Part shown: in pieces, positions 45,030 to 60,169 of the stretch
How the letters are laid out: every line of letters starts with the position of its first letter
How positions within the stretch are numbered: position 1 is the stretch's first letter
Origin: Cristatella mucedo
Taxonomy: Eukaryota > Bryozoa > Phylactolaemata > Cristatellidae
Assembly (NCBI GenBank): GCA_009760855.2
Contig: WPIO01000139.1
Coordinates: forward strand, 622,001-686,000
Reading direction: 5' to 3'
Length of the DNA stretch: 64,000 bases
Made by a program: the position numbers and the translations under genes
The notes under the pieces: generated by a model
Database searches by the model: none
Seen by the model: only the letters and a program-made list of their open reading frames with translations
Told to the model about the DNA's origin: nothing

Positions 45030-45964
45030 CAAGTAGAGACCCACCGCGCTTCTCACCCGCTACCAGCGCCGCCCGCCAAAGTGGGATTATGGCTGCAGCG
45101 TAAACATGTCAGCCGCGGGGATTTTCGCGTTAAATGAAACGTAACGCGAGTAGCCGCCCCCCGTAGAATACGGTTTCTTTGTTGTGCTTGTTTACCTCTC
45201 GTTGTCAATAGTCATAATACACGCGTCGAAAGCGCAGATTAGGTCGTGCAATAAATCGCTAGCTCGTCTGACACGCTAGACGGGTAGACGCGAGCGCGGC
45301 TCTGGAGTACTCGACGAAAGTGCGCGTTGTAATTGATTTATAGCTATCTGTTGGTCTTAATAGAGCGTCTTATATTTAACGGCCACTTAGTAATTAGTAA
45401 CCTGCCGATCGTTTATGGCCGTCTGGCTGTTTGGCCTTCGAACCGCCGCCAGCCGCTATTCGAGGATCTGGCGTCGTCCGTCTTTTTCGCTGCGACGGGC
45501 CGTGGTCGCTTCAGCCACGCAGCGCGAGCGATCTCGCGGCTTTTCGTCTGGGGCGCGTCGTCGCGACGCCGCGTTTCTCTGTAACTACTATCCGCAGAGC
45601 ATTTGCTGCACCTGCGCCATCTTTTTCGAGAAGTGCGAAGCAGCGGCTTCCGCTCGCCCGAGACCGGGCAGCGACAGCAGCCCGCCCCCCCCGACGAAAC
45701 GCGCGTCGCGAGGTGCGCGTTCTCGCACGGGCTGTGAGAGCTCGCAGGCGACACGTGACCCCCGGCAGGCAGCATCTAATCGAATTATCCAGGCGCGCGC
45801 CGTTAGGTGGAGTGGGCGTGCGATCGAGTCGGCGGCTATTAGGTCGTCCTGACCGCTCGAATTTCCCGAGACGATCCAAATTTTTGGCGCGCGGCGATGT
45901 TATTCGCGGAAGCGCAGGCCTGGCAATTCGCGCGCGCGCCGCGGCGGCGGCGGCGCCGCTTGCT

Positions 45965-45970
45965 TATAAA
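45965..45970 (+). promoter_or_regulatory. Possible TATA box of DMRT gene
   Basis: TATAAA lies in otherwise GC-rich sequence, 92 bases before the chosen ATG. A start 25-32 bases downstream would fall near 45995 and leave a 5'UTR of about 65 bases. Confidence 0.45.
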
Positions 45971-46061
45971 GGCGGCTGCTCGGATGCTGGTCGAGTATTT
46001 AATTCCAGTCGAGCGCCAGCTCGGAAAGGAGACGCACGAATTCGCCTCGAGTAAGAACGAA

Positions 46062-49851
<3,790 letters not shown>

Positions 49852-50133
49852 CGACAAGGCGGCGGCCGTCGCCATCGTCAGACCGGCGCTCGACGCATGC
49901 GCCGAGGGGCGCAAAGCGACGGCGGCGGCGGGACACGAACTCGAACTCGGCTTTTTGAGCGAGCCGCGATTGCGACGACTCGTGAACTGCACCGCTGCGC
50001 TTCGCGGCGGGGGAGGGGGGCCGCGATTCGAGGCGAGCAGCTCTGCTCACTGCTGGTCGCGCGTTGGCGGTCTAGATTTAACGCCCAAAGGTCGAGCGCA
50101 TTGCAGCCTACGCTACCCTCCAGATAAAAATAT

Positions 50134-50325
50134 ATCCTAAATAAATAAATAAATCCTAGCTGATTAAACAGCCTCTTTTTGTAAGCGACAGAAGAGCCTT
50201 TACGGCTATCACCGCCGCTTGCAGTGGCGATACAGAATCGCCCACCGCAGGAATCGAACCCACGACCTCGGGGCCGAGGTCGTGAAAGCAACCACCTTAC
50301 CTAGCGTGCCTTCACGGCTCACATC
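50134..50325 (-). mobile_element. SINE1 copy downstream of DMRT
   Basis: Reverse orientation: the tail AAATAAATAAATAAATCC lies at 50138-50155, the 3' block AAACAGCCTCTTTTTGT follows, then the B box GGAATCGAACCC and the foldback ACGACCTCGG-GG-CCGAGGTCGT. It is nearly intact. Confidence 0.88.
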
Positions 50326-50329
50326 GCAA

Positions 50330-52680
50330 TAATGTTGCCCGAGCGTTCGCCGCTTAGCATTCGAAAGCACCGATCCGGCTCGCCGTTTCCAGTCTCGGAC
50401 CCCAAATGTCGAACGCACGCGGTAAGACAAGCGCGCTCGGGCACTTGGTGGGAGCGCGCACGTATCTCAGCACGCGCCTGCATACCCACCGAGTGCGCCA
50501 GCAAGTTTTCGTAATCTTAAGGCTGCAGATACGCGAAGTGACGACTGGCAGTGACAAACGAACGCTAGATGCGTCAAGCGCCTTGAAAGAATTCGTTATC
50601 TTAACGTGCTATACTAAATTATTTTTTCTTGTATTATTACGACTTGGTCGATCGGTCTGGAGCGTCGGAGCTTCGCAGTTTTATCAGCGATGGCGGCGGC
50701 GGCTGCTGCTGCTGCTGCGGCGGCGGCGGCTGCTGCGGGTCACCTGCAAAGATGTATATTCGCGAGAGAACGTTAATCCTAGCGCGCGTTGTCAACAACC
50801 CAGCTAGCGGCGCCGTACCGCGCGCTCTTTCCGTAGGCGTTTAGACGCAAGAATCTCGATTGATCGGCAGCACTCGCCGAGAGACTTCTACCTAATAGTT
50901 TGTTTACCGCCGCATAAGCCGCTTCGCCTTCCGCCGCTTCGCCTTCCGTCCGCGCGTCTTCGCAGCGAACTGCCTGCACGCGCTGACCTCTGCGTTCGGC
51001 GCAGCGTACCTCAGCGGAGCCGCAGCGCGGCTCCGCTGAGGTACGCTGGAGACGAGAAGCATTTGGAAATTCCCCGACTAAATCTGTTACACCAATTCCC
51101 CCTCAGCTTGGAAAATGCAAGAAGCGGTGCGGCGCCTGCTAGGCGAGAATTTCGTACGGCCCACTGGTTTAGATGATGCGGGGGTTAGCTCGAAGAAGCG
51201 AATCTCAATGAGCGGTGCGTGCCGCCACCGCGTCCATCGCTTCGGGTAGGGACGAATAGCGATAGTCCCGCGCGGCAAGAAGGCTCCGCCTTGCTAGGGA
51301 AGGTCGTTTCAGCGCGCGTCGCGGGCGCCGCCGGCTGGTGAGCGGTCGAATGCGGAAGCGTTCGCTTAAAGATTAAAGCTATGGTGGCTGCCATTGGCCG
51401 GTGGCCACCGTCTCAGTGCTAGCCGCTCGCATCGATAGGCTGCTGGGAGCTGGTGTGTCGCGTCGCCAGCAGCTACGGCTAGATGCGCGTGCTGCGTGCA
51501 ATTCCTCAGTCGCCGACAACTCTAGCGGCCCTGCTTGGCAAACGTGGCCGCCATTCATTGTCTTGCGATCTGATTCAACCTGCGCTCGCTTCACGCTTCC
51601 CGGTCACTTGTAGATGTTCGGCTGCCCAATGCTGTCACACGGGGTTCGCCACAAGCGGCGCTGTTTCGAAAGAATGCTCGCGTCGCACAGGAAAGGCTCC
51701 TCGAATAGTTTTTGCAATTGCGACGAACTAGAGACTAAAATACTGGTGTCACCGAGTCAAGTTGGTTAGGGGTCGACCGCAAAGACTTCTGCTTTGTCTT
51801 GTACAAGGCAGCAGCGTATTTTTCCCTAGGCAGAGTGAAGCCAAGGGTAGTTCGTGCTCAAACCTGCAATCGATTAATTGAACCAGCTCCGATTAATGCA
51901 GCAACCCGGTGCCGGTAGTTTCCAATGATCTTCACAGTCCGTGCAAAGGCACAGTTTGGACATAATAAAATTAACTCAGGTTCAGCTCAGGCACTTACGA
52001 TTAAAAGGGCAGCGAAATCATTTAAAGATAGAACATAGTAAATGGTATCCCATATGGCGAATTTTCCGGCGCCAATGGTCTAGCCGAATAAGTCAGAAGT
52101 GGACGCAACGGAACCGCGCGGCGAGCTGATCGCAGAGAGCAAAGGTGAAGGCAGCGAACGCCACAGAAGCGATTGCCACGGTCGCTGCTCAGGAGGAACA
52201 ACCGGCAAAGTGCTAAGCGCGTTTTGTGCTGGCGACGCTACGACGGCGGAATTATAGATTATAGATTATAGACTGCTTATAGATTTGCTACTCCTCATCA
52301 AGGCTCAAGAGGTTCGTTGAAGGGCCGAGCTACTTAACCGAGGCCAGGCCGGAAGGTTGACCTTAAGTTTAACTCGACCCGAATCTATTGGGACCCGCCA
52401 TTGGCGCGCAATTGCCGTAGTGCTAGAAGTGGCCAATCGCCCTCCTCTGGTAATTAATCGCGGTCGCTGTGACTTTTTAGCCTGCATCTAGAGAGCGCAG
52501 CCGTTCTAACGAGCGTCGTAGCAGAGCCGCACTTTGCAGTTTTTCGGAGCTACAGAGGAGTGACGCGCGATCTATGGACAGGCAAAGAAGTAGCATTTGA
52601 ACGAGTGGCCCGCAGCCCGCATAGCCCCCAGCCCCCATATATGCCGGCACCTCCCCTATTGCGGTCGCTAAGCATCTATG
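50330..52680. other. GC-rich then mixed intergenic
   Basis: No gene is recognised. Imperfect (GGC/GCT)n runs lie at 50693-50740 and a short (ATTATAG)n lies near 52250-52275. Frames up to 133 codons show no domain. Confidence 0.45.
51002..51048. repeat. Perfect 22-bp inverted repeat, 3-nt loop
   Basis: The left arm at 51002-51023 starts CAGCGTACCTCAGCGG. The right arm at 51027-51048 is its exact complement. The loop is AGC. Confidence 0.97.
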
Positions 52681-52684
52681 TTTA

Positions 52685-53060
52685 CGTCTATGTATCTCCG
52701 TCAGTAACTCCACAAAGTCATAAAGACCATGTGGGTGTTACGCAGGAGAGTTTTGTATAGCGCACTCACAGCCTAAGCGGCTTTCGGTACGCATTCGGTA
52801 GCCAACAGACTTCGTCTCACGCAACAAAGAGAAAGTGGAAAGCATAGCAGAGTCAGGAGAGCAGTTGAGGTAGTGAGTAGCATAGAAGTAGCAGCTCAGG
52901 ACCGCTGAAAAAGATGTGCCACAGTCGGCAGTTGGAGAGTAGAGCATGAGCCCCTCCTCCCCCCCCCCCGGTGCGAGCGACAAACCGGAGCCTCTGCAGC
53001 CAATTGCCACTACAGCAATAGCAATAGCAAATAGCACGTACACTCTGGCCCTGGCCACGC
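52685..53060 (-). mobile_element. LINE-B fragment with 3' end
   Basis: The minus strand reads SPTADCGTSFSAVLSCYFYA, THYLNCSPDSAMLSTFSLL, RETKSVGYRM, then the GTAACAC...GAGTTAC hairpin. It is almost identical to 54975-55260. The frame is open for about 100 codons at the C-terminus. Confidence 0.8.
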
Positions 53061-53079
53061 ACGGTATGCATTATGCGAA

Positions 53080-53262
53080 CCGTGATGGCACATTAGGTAA
53101 GGCGGTTGCTATCATAACATCGGTCCCGAGGTCGTGGGTTTGATTCCTGTGGTGGGCGATCCTTCATCGCCACTGCAAGCGGTGGTGATAGCCTTAAAGG
53201 CTCTTCTGTCGCTATACAAAAAGAGGCTGTTTAACCAGCTAGGATTTTCTTTTATTTATTTA
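53080..53262 (+). mobile_element. SINE1 copy
   Basis: The copy has the head GTGATGGCACATTAGGTAAGG, the B box GGGTTTGATTCC (one change), CACTGCAAGCGGTGGTGATA, AAAGAGGCTGTTTAACCAGC and the tail. It directly abuts the LINE-B fragment. Confidence 0.9.
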
Positions 53263-53264
53263 TG

Positions 53265-53825
53265 CATGTCAGTGAATGGAGTAAGCGGAAGTGCATGCAA
53301 ACGTGAAACTGTTTTCCTATCCTACAGGTCTCGTCCAAGTGCTGGGGTATGCAAGAATTAGCTGTGCTGCACAATACCAATCTGTTTTCAGTGCATGCTT
53401 AAAAAAAATGTACGTAGAACCGTCATTCCTTGATGCGAATGGAAACAAAGCAAAGCAAAGCCTTTGACGATCAAGCTATTATAGATACAACCACTGAGGG
53501 ACCGTAGAGGAGTCTGAAACTAAAATTGAAATATGATCGGTGCCTGGTGCCGGAAGCGTCAATGGAAAGAGATAGTGATGTTTCTGCCGGTCGGTGTGCA
53601 TCTATCCGTACAATTGACTAACCGAACCGTCGCCGTTCATTTTGGATGGCTTTGTGTATGGTCTAAACCATAGGCTCTTACATATCCGGTTCCTAAGCCT
53701 TAGAGGTCAGGAGCCGCAAATACCGTCTACCACTGTCATAACGTGGCTGAGAATAGAACGTGTCTACGTCACTCACTCTTGCACCCACTTGTACGCTTGG
53801 TAGCCAGCCCCTCAAAGCCGCCGTT
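53265..53825. other. Intergenic, no gene seen
   Basis: No recognised feature. Confidence 0.45.
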
Positions 53826-53827
53826 GG

Positions 53828-54350
53828 TATTAGGTAATGTATCTCCATTTGTAACTTCGCAAAGTCGCATAGACTAAGTGAGTGTTACGCTGGAGAGTGA
53901 TCGTTTCAAAAGTGAGTGAGCTTTCAAAGCCTAAGCGGCATTCTGTGCGCACGAGGTTGCCAACAAACTTAATCTTACGAAAAAAGGGTAACGCAGATGC
54001 ACGGCTGAGTTAGATGTGCGGTTGAGAAAGTGAGTAGCACAAAAGTAGCAGCTCAGGACGGCTGTTAAGTATATGCTACAGTCGGCAGCAGGAGAATGGA
54101 CGTCGTGCGTAAAAACTGCGAATGTGAGGTCCACAGTCTAGGACCTGAATAGCAAAAGTCTCCGTGAAGCGGACTTCAAGCGTAAGAATGGAATAGCTAG
54201 CTTACTGCCCAAAGAGGACATGAGGGCACCATGAGGCTGAGACCGCAAGGTCCAGCAGCTCAACTGAAGGAGCGAAGCCTTGACCTTTGCCTCGCGGGCT
54301 AGTGAAAGGGACTTCCGGGCGGCGTGAAGTTGGAACGCAATTTCCAAGCC
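53828..54350 (-). mobile_element. LINE-B C-terminal fragment
   Basis: The minus strand reads LRS...SKLAIPFLRLKSASRRL, then SPAADCSIYLTAVLSCYFCA and LATSCA. The 3' hairpin block and GTAATGTA tail lie at 53834-53900. It is more diverged than its neighbours. Confidence 0.7.
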
Positions 54351-54354
54351 GGCC

Positions 54355-54970
54355 TACCGGGGTGCTAAGTACCACTTAGCCCTCAGAAGTCTGCCGGCGG
54401 CCCTGGTTGACATCCACTTAAGAGTCTGAAAAGTATTTTCAATGATGCGCCTCACGTTCTCATCCTTTCGTGAAAGGTTAGACTCTAGAGAACTATAAAT
54501 TTCCTCTAATGACTTATTCCACCATATCTGAGAATTTGCGGCGGGACTCCTTTTAGGTCGCAATTTGTGCTGCTTCAATTAATTCAAGCTCTGTAAAAAT
54601 AAGTAACGCTAGATTAAATGTAGGATCGCCTTCACACTATCGCTCTCGTTTAACGTTACTGCGTGCCGCAGCCTCAGCAGCGACATCCACTGGGTGTCTA
54701 GGGAGCTCTCCAATCGTTAAGTTGAAGAGGTAGATATTCTTTGTTAAGCTAGGCACGGCAAGGCTTGTAGCGGTTGAATCTTCTTGTTACTTCACTTAAA
54801 TTTATCCTCCGCTTTACCCTCCGACGCCTCTTGAGGCCGATCAAGCTGCTTAAGCTGCTAGCGTCAATCGCACTTTTGTGGGTACTGGATGGAGTCATAT
54901 GTGTGGACCCATGTACATAGACAGTTTCACATTTCATTTGCATTTTAACACATGGGCTATACTATTAATC
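54355..54970. other. Intergenic; unassigned 74-codon frame
   Basis: A minus-strand frame at 54354-54578 reads NSQIWWNKSLEEIYSSLES and RRIIENTFQTLKWM. It looks protein-like but has no family I recognise. It lies directly upstream of the LINE-B fragment in the same orientation and may belong to it or to a broken host exon. Confidence 0.3.
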
Positions 54971-54974
54971 CCTG

Positions 54975-55399
54975 CTTATGTAATGTAATGTATCTCCGTC
55001 TGTAACTCCAAAAAATCATAAAGACTGTGGGAGTTACGAAGGAGAGTTTTGTATAGCGCATCCACAGCCTAAGCGACTTTTGGTACACATTCGGTAGCCA
55101 ACAGACTTTGTCTCACGCAACGAAGAGTAAGTGGAAAGCATAACAGAGTCAGGAGAGCCGTTGAGGTAGTGAGTAGCATGGAAGTAGAAGCTCAGGACCG
55201 TTGAAAAGGATAAGCCATAGTCGGCAGCAGGAGAGTTCTTGTCGTTGCCTAAGAATTGAGGAAGAGAGTTCCACAGTCTAGGTCCTGCAGAGCTAAAGCT
55301 TCTGTCGCCAATGGTCTTTAAGCGGAGGAATGGAAATGCTAATTTATTGTCCACACAGGACCTGAGGGCGCGAACAGGCTTAAACTGGTTCAGCAATGC

Positions 55400-55400
<1 letters not shown>
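54975..55400 (-). mobile_element. LINE-B fragment, best preserved
   Basis: An open minus-strand frame of about 120 codons reads FKPVRALRSCVDNKLAFPFL, then GDRSFSSAGPRLWNSLP, SPAADYGLSFSTVLSFYF, HATHYLNGSPDS and SVGYRM. The GDRSF/WNSLP block is characteristic of the end of CR1/L2-like LINE ORF2. Beyond the stop come the hairpin GTAACTCC...GGAGTTAC and an (ATTAC)n tail at 54978-54992. The RT domain is absent, so this is a 5'-truncated copy. Confidence 0.83.

Positions 55401-55401
<1 letters not shown>

Positions 55402-55475
<74 letters not shown>
55402..55475. repeat. (AC)37 microsatellite
   Basis: Pure AC dinucleotides, located at the 5' edge of the LINE-B fragment. Confidence 0.98.
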
Positions 55476-55477
<2 letters not shown>

Positions 55478-55816
55478 GCATATATAACTATTTAAATATA
55501 TATTTAGGTTGTATGCCTTTCAAGATTTGGCTCAGGTCGGCACGTCGGGCAGCTGGTCTCATTTAAAGAAAAAAACAATGGCTGTTAGGTCATGAATCAA
55601 GTTCTAGGAAACATTCCGTCATGTCATCTTCAATATGGAAGTTCTATAAAAGCAGGGTTTCAACTTTTATTTGACTTCAAATCCATTTCTCTGATTAGAT
55701 AATAGGTTGCTCTAAGTTTCAGAAGCCAGAAGGTGATTGCAAGAAGCCGCGCAAGAATACAGATAATTGAAATTTCCGTATCCTTGTACGTAGATGCTTG
55801 AATACGGTAAGACGGA

Positions 55817-55820
<4 letters not shown>

Positions 55821-55894
<74 letters not shown>

Positions 55895-55911
55895 GGGAAA
55901 TAGTGATAGGT

Positions 55912-55984
<73 letters not shown>
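55821..55984. repeat. Compound (GA)n-(TA)n-(GATA)n repeat
   Basis: GA repeats lie at 55821-55891, AT repeats at 55914-55951, and GATA/GA repeats at 55952-55984. Confidence 0.97.
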
Positions 55985-56300
55985 AAAATTATACAAAGAC
56001 ATCAAATGGCATTATTTGGCGGACTGTGCACAATCATACCGTAGCTAATTATAACATGAGGTAATCATCATTTCCAGTAATATTTCGACGAGCAGATGAA
56101 ATAGGCACGGCATAGGTTTCTAAAATGGCTCTGGCAAGGGAACAATGAGAGCACGATGCGAACACGGTACGACATAATTGACATACAGTTGTCACTCGAA
56201 TGAATGACCAGCTTCGGGCACTGTCTTCCGGACCAGTGCCACCCTCTTGGTTGTACCACCAGGGCAGCCGCTTGATGAGCAGCAACAAACAGGAGCAGCC

Positions 56301-56364
56301 TGCATTCGTGGCATTCCTGCATTCGTCGCATTCCTGCATTCGTCGCATTCCTGCATTCGTCGCC
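56301..56364. repeat. 17-bp tandem repeat, 3.8 copies
   Basis: The unit is TGCATTCGTCGCATTCC, with one base changed in the first copy. Confidence 0.95.
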
Positions 56365-56367
56365 ACA

Positions 56368-56898
56368 GTCGCGAAATACACGAGCTCTCACCAGCTGCCG
56401 ACAAACAATGATACGATTTGTGCGCTTAAAGATTGTTTTCATATGACAGTGTCAAACATCGTCACCGACGCCAGTATCTCTTCGTCCTAGAAAAGAATAA
56501 TTAGTGCGGCCACCTGTTAGTTACATGACCACCTTTATTACAAGTCCGTCGCTATTTCACAGGCTGAGTGTCACGAGGGTATACTGAAAATGAAATGCGG
56601 CTAGTGCAGCCTCTTTTTCCCTTTGGAGTTTTTTCCTTTTTACTTTTTCTTAAAGATCTATTCAAGGATGCGTTTCAGGCTGCTTCACCACCGCTAGTTC
56701 CAGAAGATCGTAGTGACTCATTCAAAGGTGCGATCTATGATAATGATGTAAGGCAAGCTATCACAATTCGAGTTTGGCCACCGAATTTGTACTCAGCACT
56801 ACTTATGAAACAGCCACTACAATGAGCATAATAAGCATCACCATATCTATTTATGTAATCCAATTAATATGCAGTATCAGTATTGTGCACGTAACCAC
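56368..56898. other. Intergenic, no gene seen
   Basis: An 85-codon + strand frame at 56568-56825 has no recognisable domain. Confidence 0.4.
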
Positions 56899-56899
56899 T

Positions 56900-57012
56900 A
56901 ATCATTTGATCGTGCCTTCTATACAACATTTGTAAAGTGCCGAGAAAGAGATTTAATTCTCTGAGGGAGCTTTATAAATTTATTACTATTATTATTTTTA
57001 TTATAATTATTA
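56900..57012 (+). mobile_element. LINE-A-type 3' tail
   Basis: ATCATTTGATCG, TATACAACATTTGTAAAGTG, then TTAATTCTCTGAGGGAGC, TTTATAAAT and ATTACTATTATTATT. Confidence 0.75.
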
Positions 57013-57014
57013 TG

Positions 57015-58850
57015 AGGTGTCCAGAAGCCCACTGGGGTGCCGGATTTGCGAATCATGAAATGCACGCAGAAAAGATGGCTCATGGCTAGGGCTGAGCCGT
57101 GACCACATATTCTAATCGGTCAGCAGGCTTTCATTCGCTTTACCCTCGTTCGTCATTGGCAGGCCGCATCCAATCCGAAGCTTTTCAAGACCGTCTCGTT
57201 TTGCCGGAAGTGGTCTGAAACTGCCTTTTGAAAAGCTGTTCTGCACTTAGTGCTAACCAATGAAAACTAGGACAACATGAGAGCAAATTTTAAGGAGTCA
57301 CTGCTCGCCCAAGTTTGGTTTCCTCCAGAAAACACTTGCATACTTCATAGGCCAGTTATATAACACAATTTTCCTATTTCTTTTTATATGGCAGGTGATT
57401 TTTAAAAAAGCTTATGCCCTCTTGCTTCGGATTCTCATAAATAAAACTCGGCAGGCCAATCGACCAACCGATCGGGGTAAACTAAAGGTCATGTTCCTCA
57501 TGATCCGCGTACCAATCGCTGCTAGGCTAGAAGATAACTCTGATCACCTTATTTACAGGCGAAGATGAATAGCACCACCACCCCCCCTGCGCGTGACCGG
57601 TATATTTGGAGCGCCTTCGAGGAAATAATTCGAGGTCCTGTGTCGTTGGTGTGTCGTTGCCTGGTCATGGGCGGCATCATCAACTGGCCCGTAGAAAATA
57701 CTGACGCCGAGGATATGAACGCAGGACCTCAAAGTCCAGAGTTGGTGACGCAAAGCGCGCGGGGCTACGGCCCGAGTTGATAGTCCGAGACTCTCGTAGG
57801 TTGCGCAGCACGTTTTTCTTCATTCCGAGCTCTCTTTGTTAGGGGAATCGGAACGCCGAAGGCTTTCTGTGAGCTGAACATTCTATAGGTAATTGAAATT
57901 CTGGTTAGGATACGGGGCTCGGCGTATACTGAGGTAATTGCTGCTGGTTGTTCTCGTATTGTTCTCGTAGTTTCTCGTAGGTTGTTCTCGGCTCTAGTGA
58001 CGCCACAACGAAGAACTCAAGAGAAACGGCGTTGTTGAATTAGTCCCAAATTAATTAGCCCACTCGGCCATTGGGTCGCCGAAGTGCAATTGCTCAGTGG
58101 GGGAGTTGGGAGTGGTGGGAGTGGGTGGAAGGAGAGTGAGACATCGAAACAACAGGAGCAGACCACCGCACTCATCAAAGAAGAGAAGGCCAACGAAAGT
58201 TCAGTCCATGCGATCCTTCATTGTTCCTATTTTTATCAGCTTTCTTCCTTTGGGACGTTCTAACGAGCAGCGGGGCGTCACACTTTCTTTCTACTCAGCA
58301 AGCTCCACGCACTGACGTACCGTAGGAAATGAACTTTCATTTAGGAGTAGGTATACATTGTTTGCGAAAGGAAATTGCAGGCTAGCCAGCGCGATTTGGT
58401 GCGGCCGCCACCCACTGTCTACATGCTACGTTGTCGTATGCCATTCCGGTCGGAGATTGGATTATGGAATAGGCATGAGCGTTCGATCGGTGGCGCAGCA
58501 TATCATACCCTATTCTTCACGAAGCATCTGCCTGGTCATTAGATTATCGCTTCCCAGAATGCTTAGCCAGACTCCAGTGCTTCCAGAGCGCTTCCATAGT
58601 TCGTTTTTTCCAGGCATCTTGAAGTATCTTGCAGTTGCCACGTTACACAACTTCTTATCAACCTGAACTGACTCATCATCAAGCAACGTGTCGACTTCCA
58701 AGTTCTATATCTCACTTTTAGACTTGGCACTTAAGAGCAGCAAATAACTCACCCGATTCTCACAGCATTTGCTGAGTCCGCGTGAATCATCGTCTGTGTG
58801 CTCAAGGCTGCTGCCAATATGCACCTTATCTCTGAGCAATAGACATTCTC
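57015..58850. other. Intergenic, unassigned
   Basis: About 1.8 kb. The longest frames (71-102 codons) show no domain, and no repeat was matched. Confidence 0.45.
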
Positions 58851-58854
58851 CCTT

Positions 58855-58925
58855 TCCAGCTTATGTATAGTGCCTAGAAAGAGATATAGTTCCGCTAGGG
58901 CAAAATTAAATATTGTATTGTTCTT
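58855..58925 (+). mobile_element. Eroded LINE-A-type 3' tail
   Basis: TATAGTGCCTAGAAAGAGAT, then TAGTTCCGCTAGGGC and an AT-rich end match the family block with several changes. Confidence 0.5.
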
Positions 58926-59107
58926 AATTTGAGAGTGCTCCGTCACTCCACAGGCCCGAAGCCGAAGTGCCGAGATTACATGTCGTCACCTATAAGAGAG
59001 TCTATAAGAAATCAACATCCATCGCTTGGCAATAGATGTCCTCGTAGGCAATTTGTGATCCGAGCAGAGTTCGGATGCGATGTTGCAATATTTATCGTAC
59101 TTACTGC

Positions 59108-59187
59108 CTATGCCGCTACCGCTGCCGCTACCGATAGCACTACCACCGCTACTACTACTACCACTAATGCTACTAATACTACCAATA
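59108..59187. repeat. Imperfect (CTA/CCG)n trinucleotide run
   Basis: Mixed CCGCTA, CTACTA and AATACT units, directly next to a LINE-A 3' end. It probably grew from the (ATT)n-type tail. Confidence 0.8.
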
Positions 59188-60165
59188 CATTTTTGTAGCA
59201 CCTTTAGAAAACTTGATCTCTTTCTAGGCACTTTACATATGCTGGATGGGAAACATGATCTAACGATTAGTGGTAACAGTGGAGCAGTGTCAAAAAGCAG
59301 ACTATTGTTAGAACTAAGATACGCATTATCAAAATGTACACACTATTAGTGGTAACATGCACAATATCAGCATGGATAAGCACACCAAATACGAATCACG
59401 AAATTCTGTTATAAATAGGTGCGTTTTAGCTTCCGTTTTGAATGTCAAGTAAGCGGGGATTTAGTGATGTCATTCTGGAGTGTGTTCCACGCTTTGGAAG
59501 CTTACGAACTAAAGAAACAGTCTTCAAAAGATTTGAGGTTTGTACGAGATATAGCTAAATGATTTGATTCAGAAAGGCAACTGGTTCGACGCCTGGCTTG
59601 GTGGGCAGTAGCTCTGATGGGTAGGCTAGAGCCAGAGAATAAGGTTATACAGGTGAGTGACAGAGCCTTGAATTCGATATGCTGTTTGATTGGGGGCCAG
59701 GTAAGATCGGCAAAGAGTGCTGTGATTTAATAAATAAGACGCTCACGCCTGATTTCGCAGGCCGGTTGACCAGCAAGCAGCGAGTTACAGAAGTCGAGAC
59801 GGGCTGTCACAAATGCATTGGCCAGTTTGAATGTAGTGTCATTTTCTAAGCAGGTCCAAATTATATCCTGTTACGTTGCTGAAAGTACACAGACTTGACT
59901 GTGGGGCTGATGTGGTCGCCTAGTGAAAGGTAAGTTTGGAACAGTAAAAATAGATTTCCCGCATATGAGTTGTATTGAGCTCACACTCTCACGACCACTT
60001 GTTGACATAATTTGATTATTTCGCAAATGCGTAAGGTAGGATCTATTGACGCTGCGATGAAGTGGAGGAGAAAAGCCACAATGCAAGTAGGTTTCATGTC
60101 ACGCGTTAATAAAAGGCGCTGCACAAGAAGGCTTAGTTCACTTAGGGCGCTAGATAAATGTCATG
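59188..60165 (-). mobile_element. LINE-A copy with 3' end
   Basis: The minus-strand 3' end lies at 59188-59245 (AAAGTGCCTAGAAAGAGATC). Upstream, 59400-59960 aligns block by block with 4525-5100 and 38288-38900 (for example GTAGGCTAGAGCC, GGGGCCAGG, CTGATGTGGTCG). Frames are badly broken. Confidence 0.72.
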
Positions 60166-60169
60166 TCAT

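Larger units (their letters stand above)
44425..45960. other. GC-rich region upstream of DMRT
   Basis: The region contains an inverted repeat and a GCG run (listed separately). Many overlapping frames are explained by GC bias and none has a domain. It is a likely location of DMRT regulatory sequence, by position only. Confidence 0.45.
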
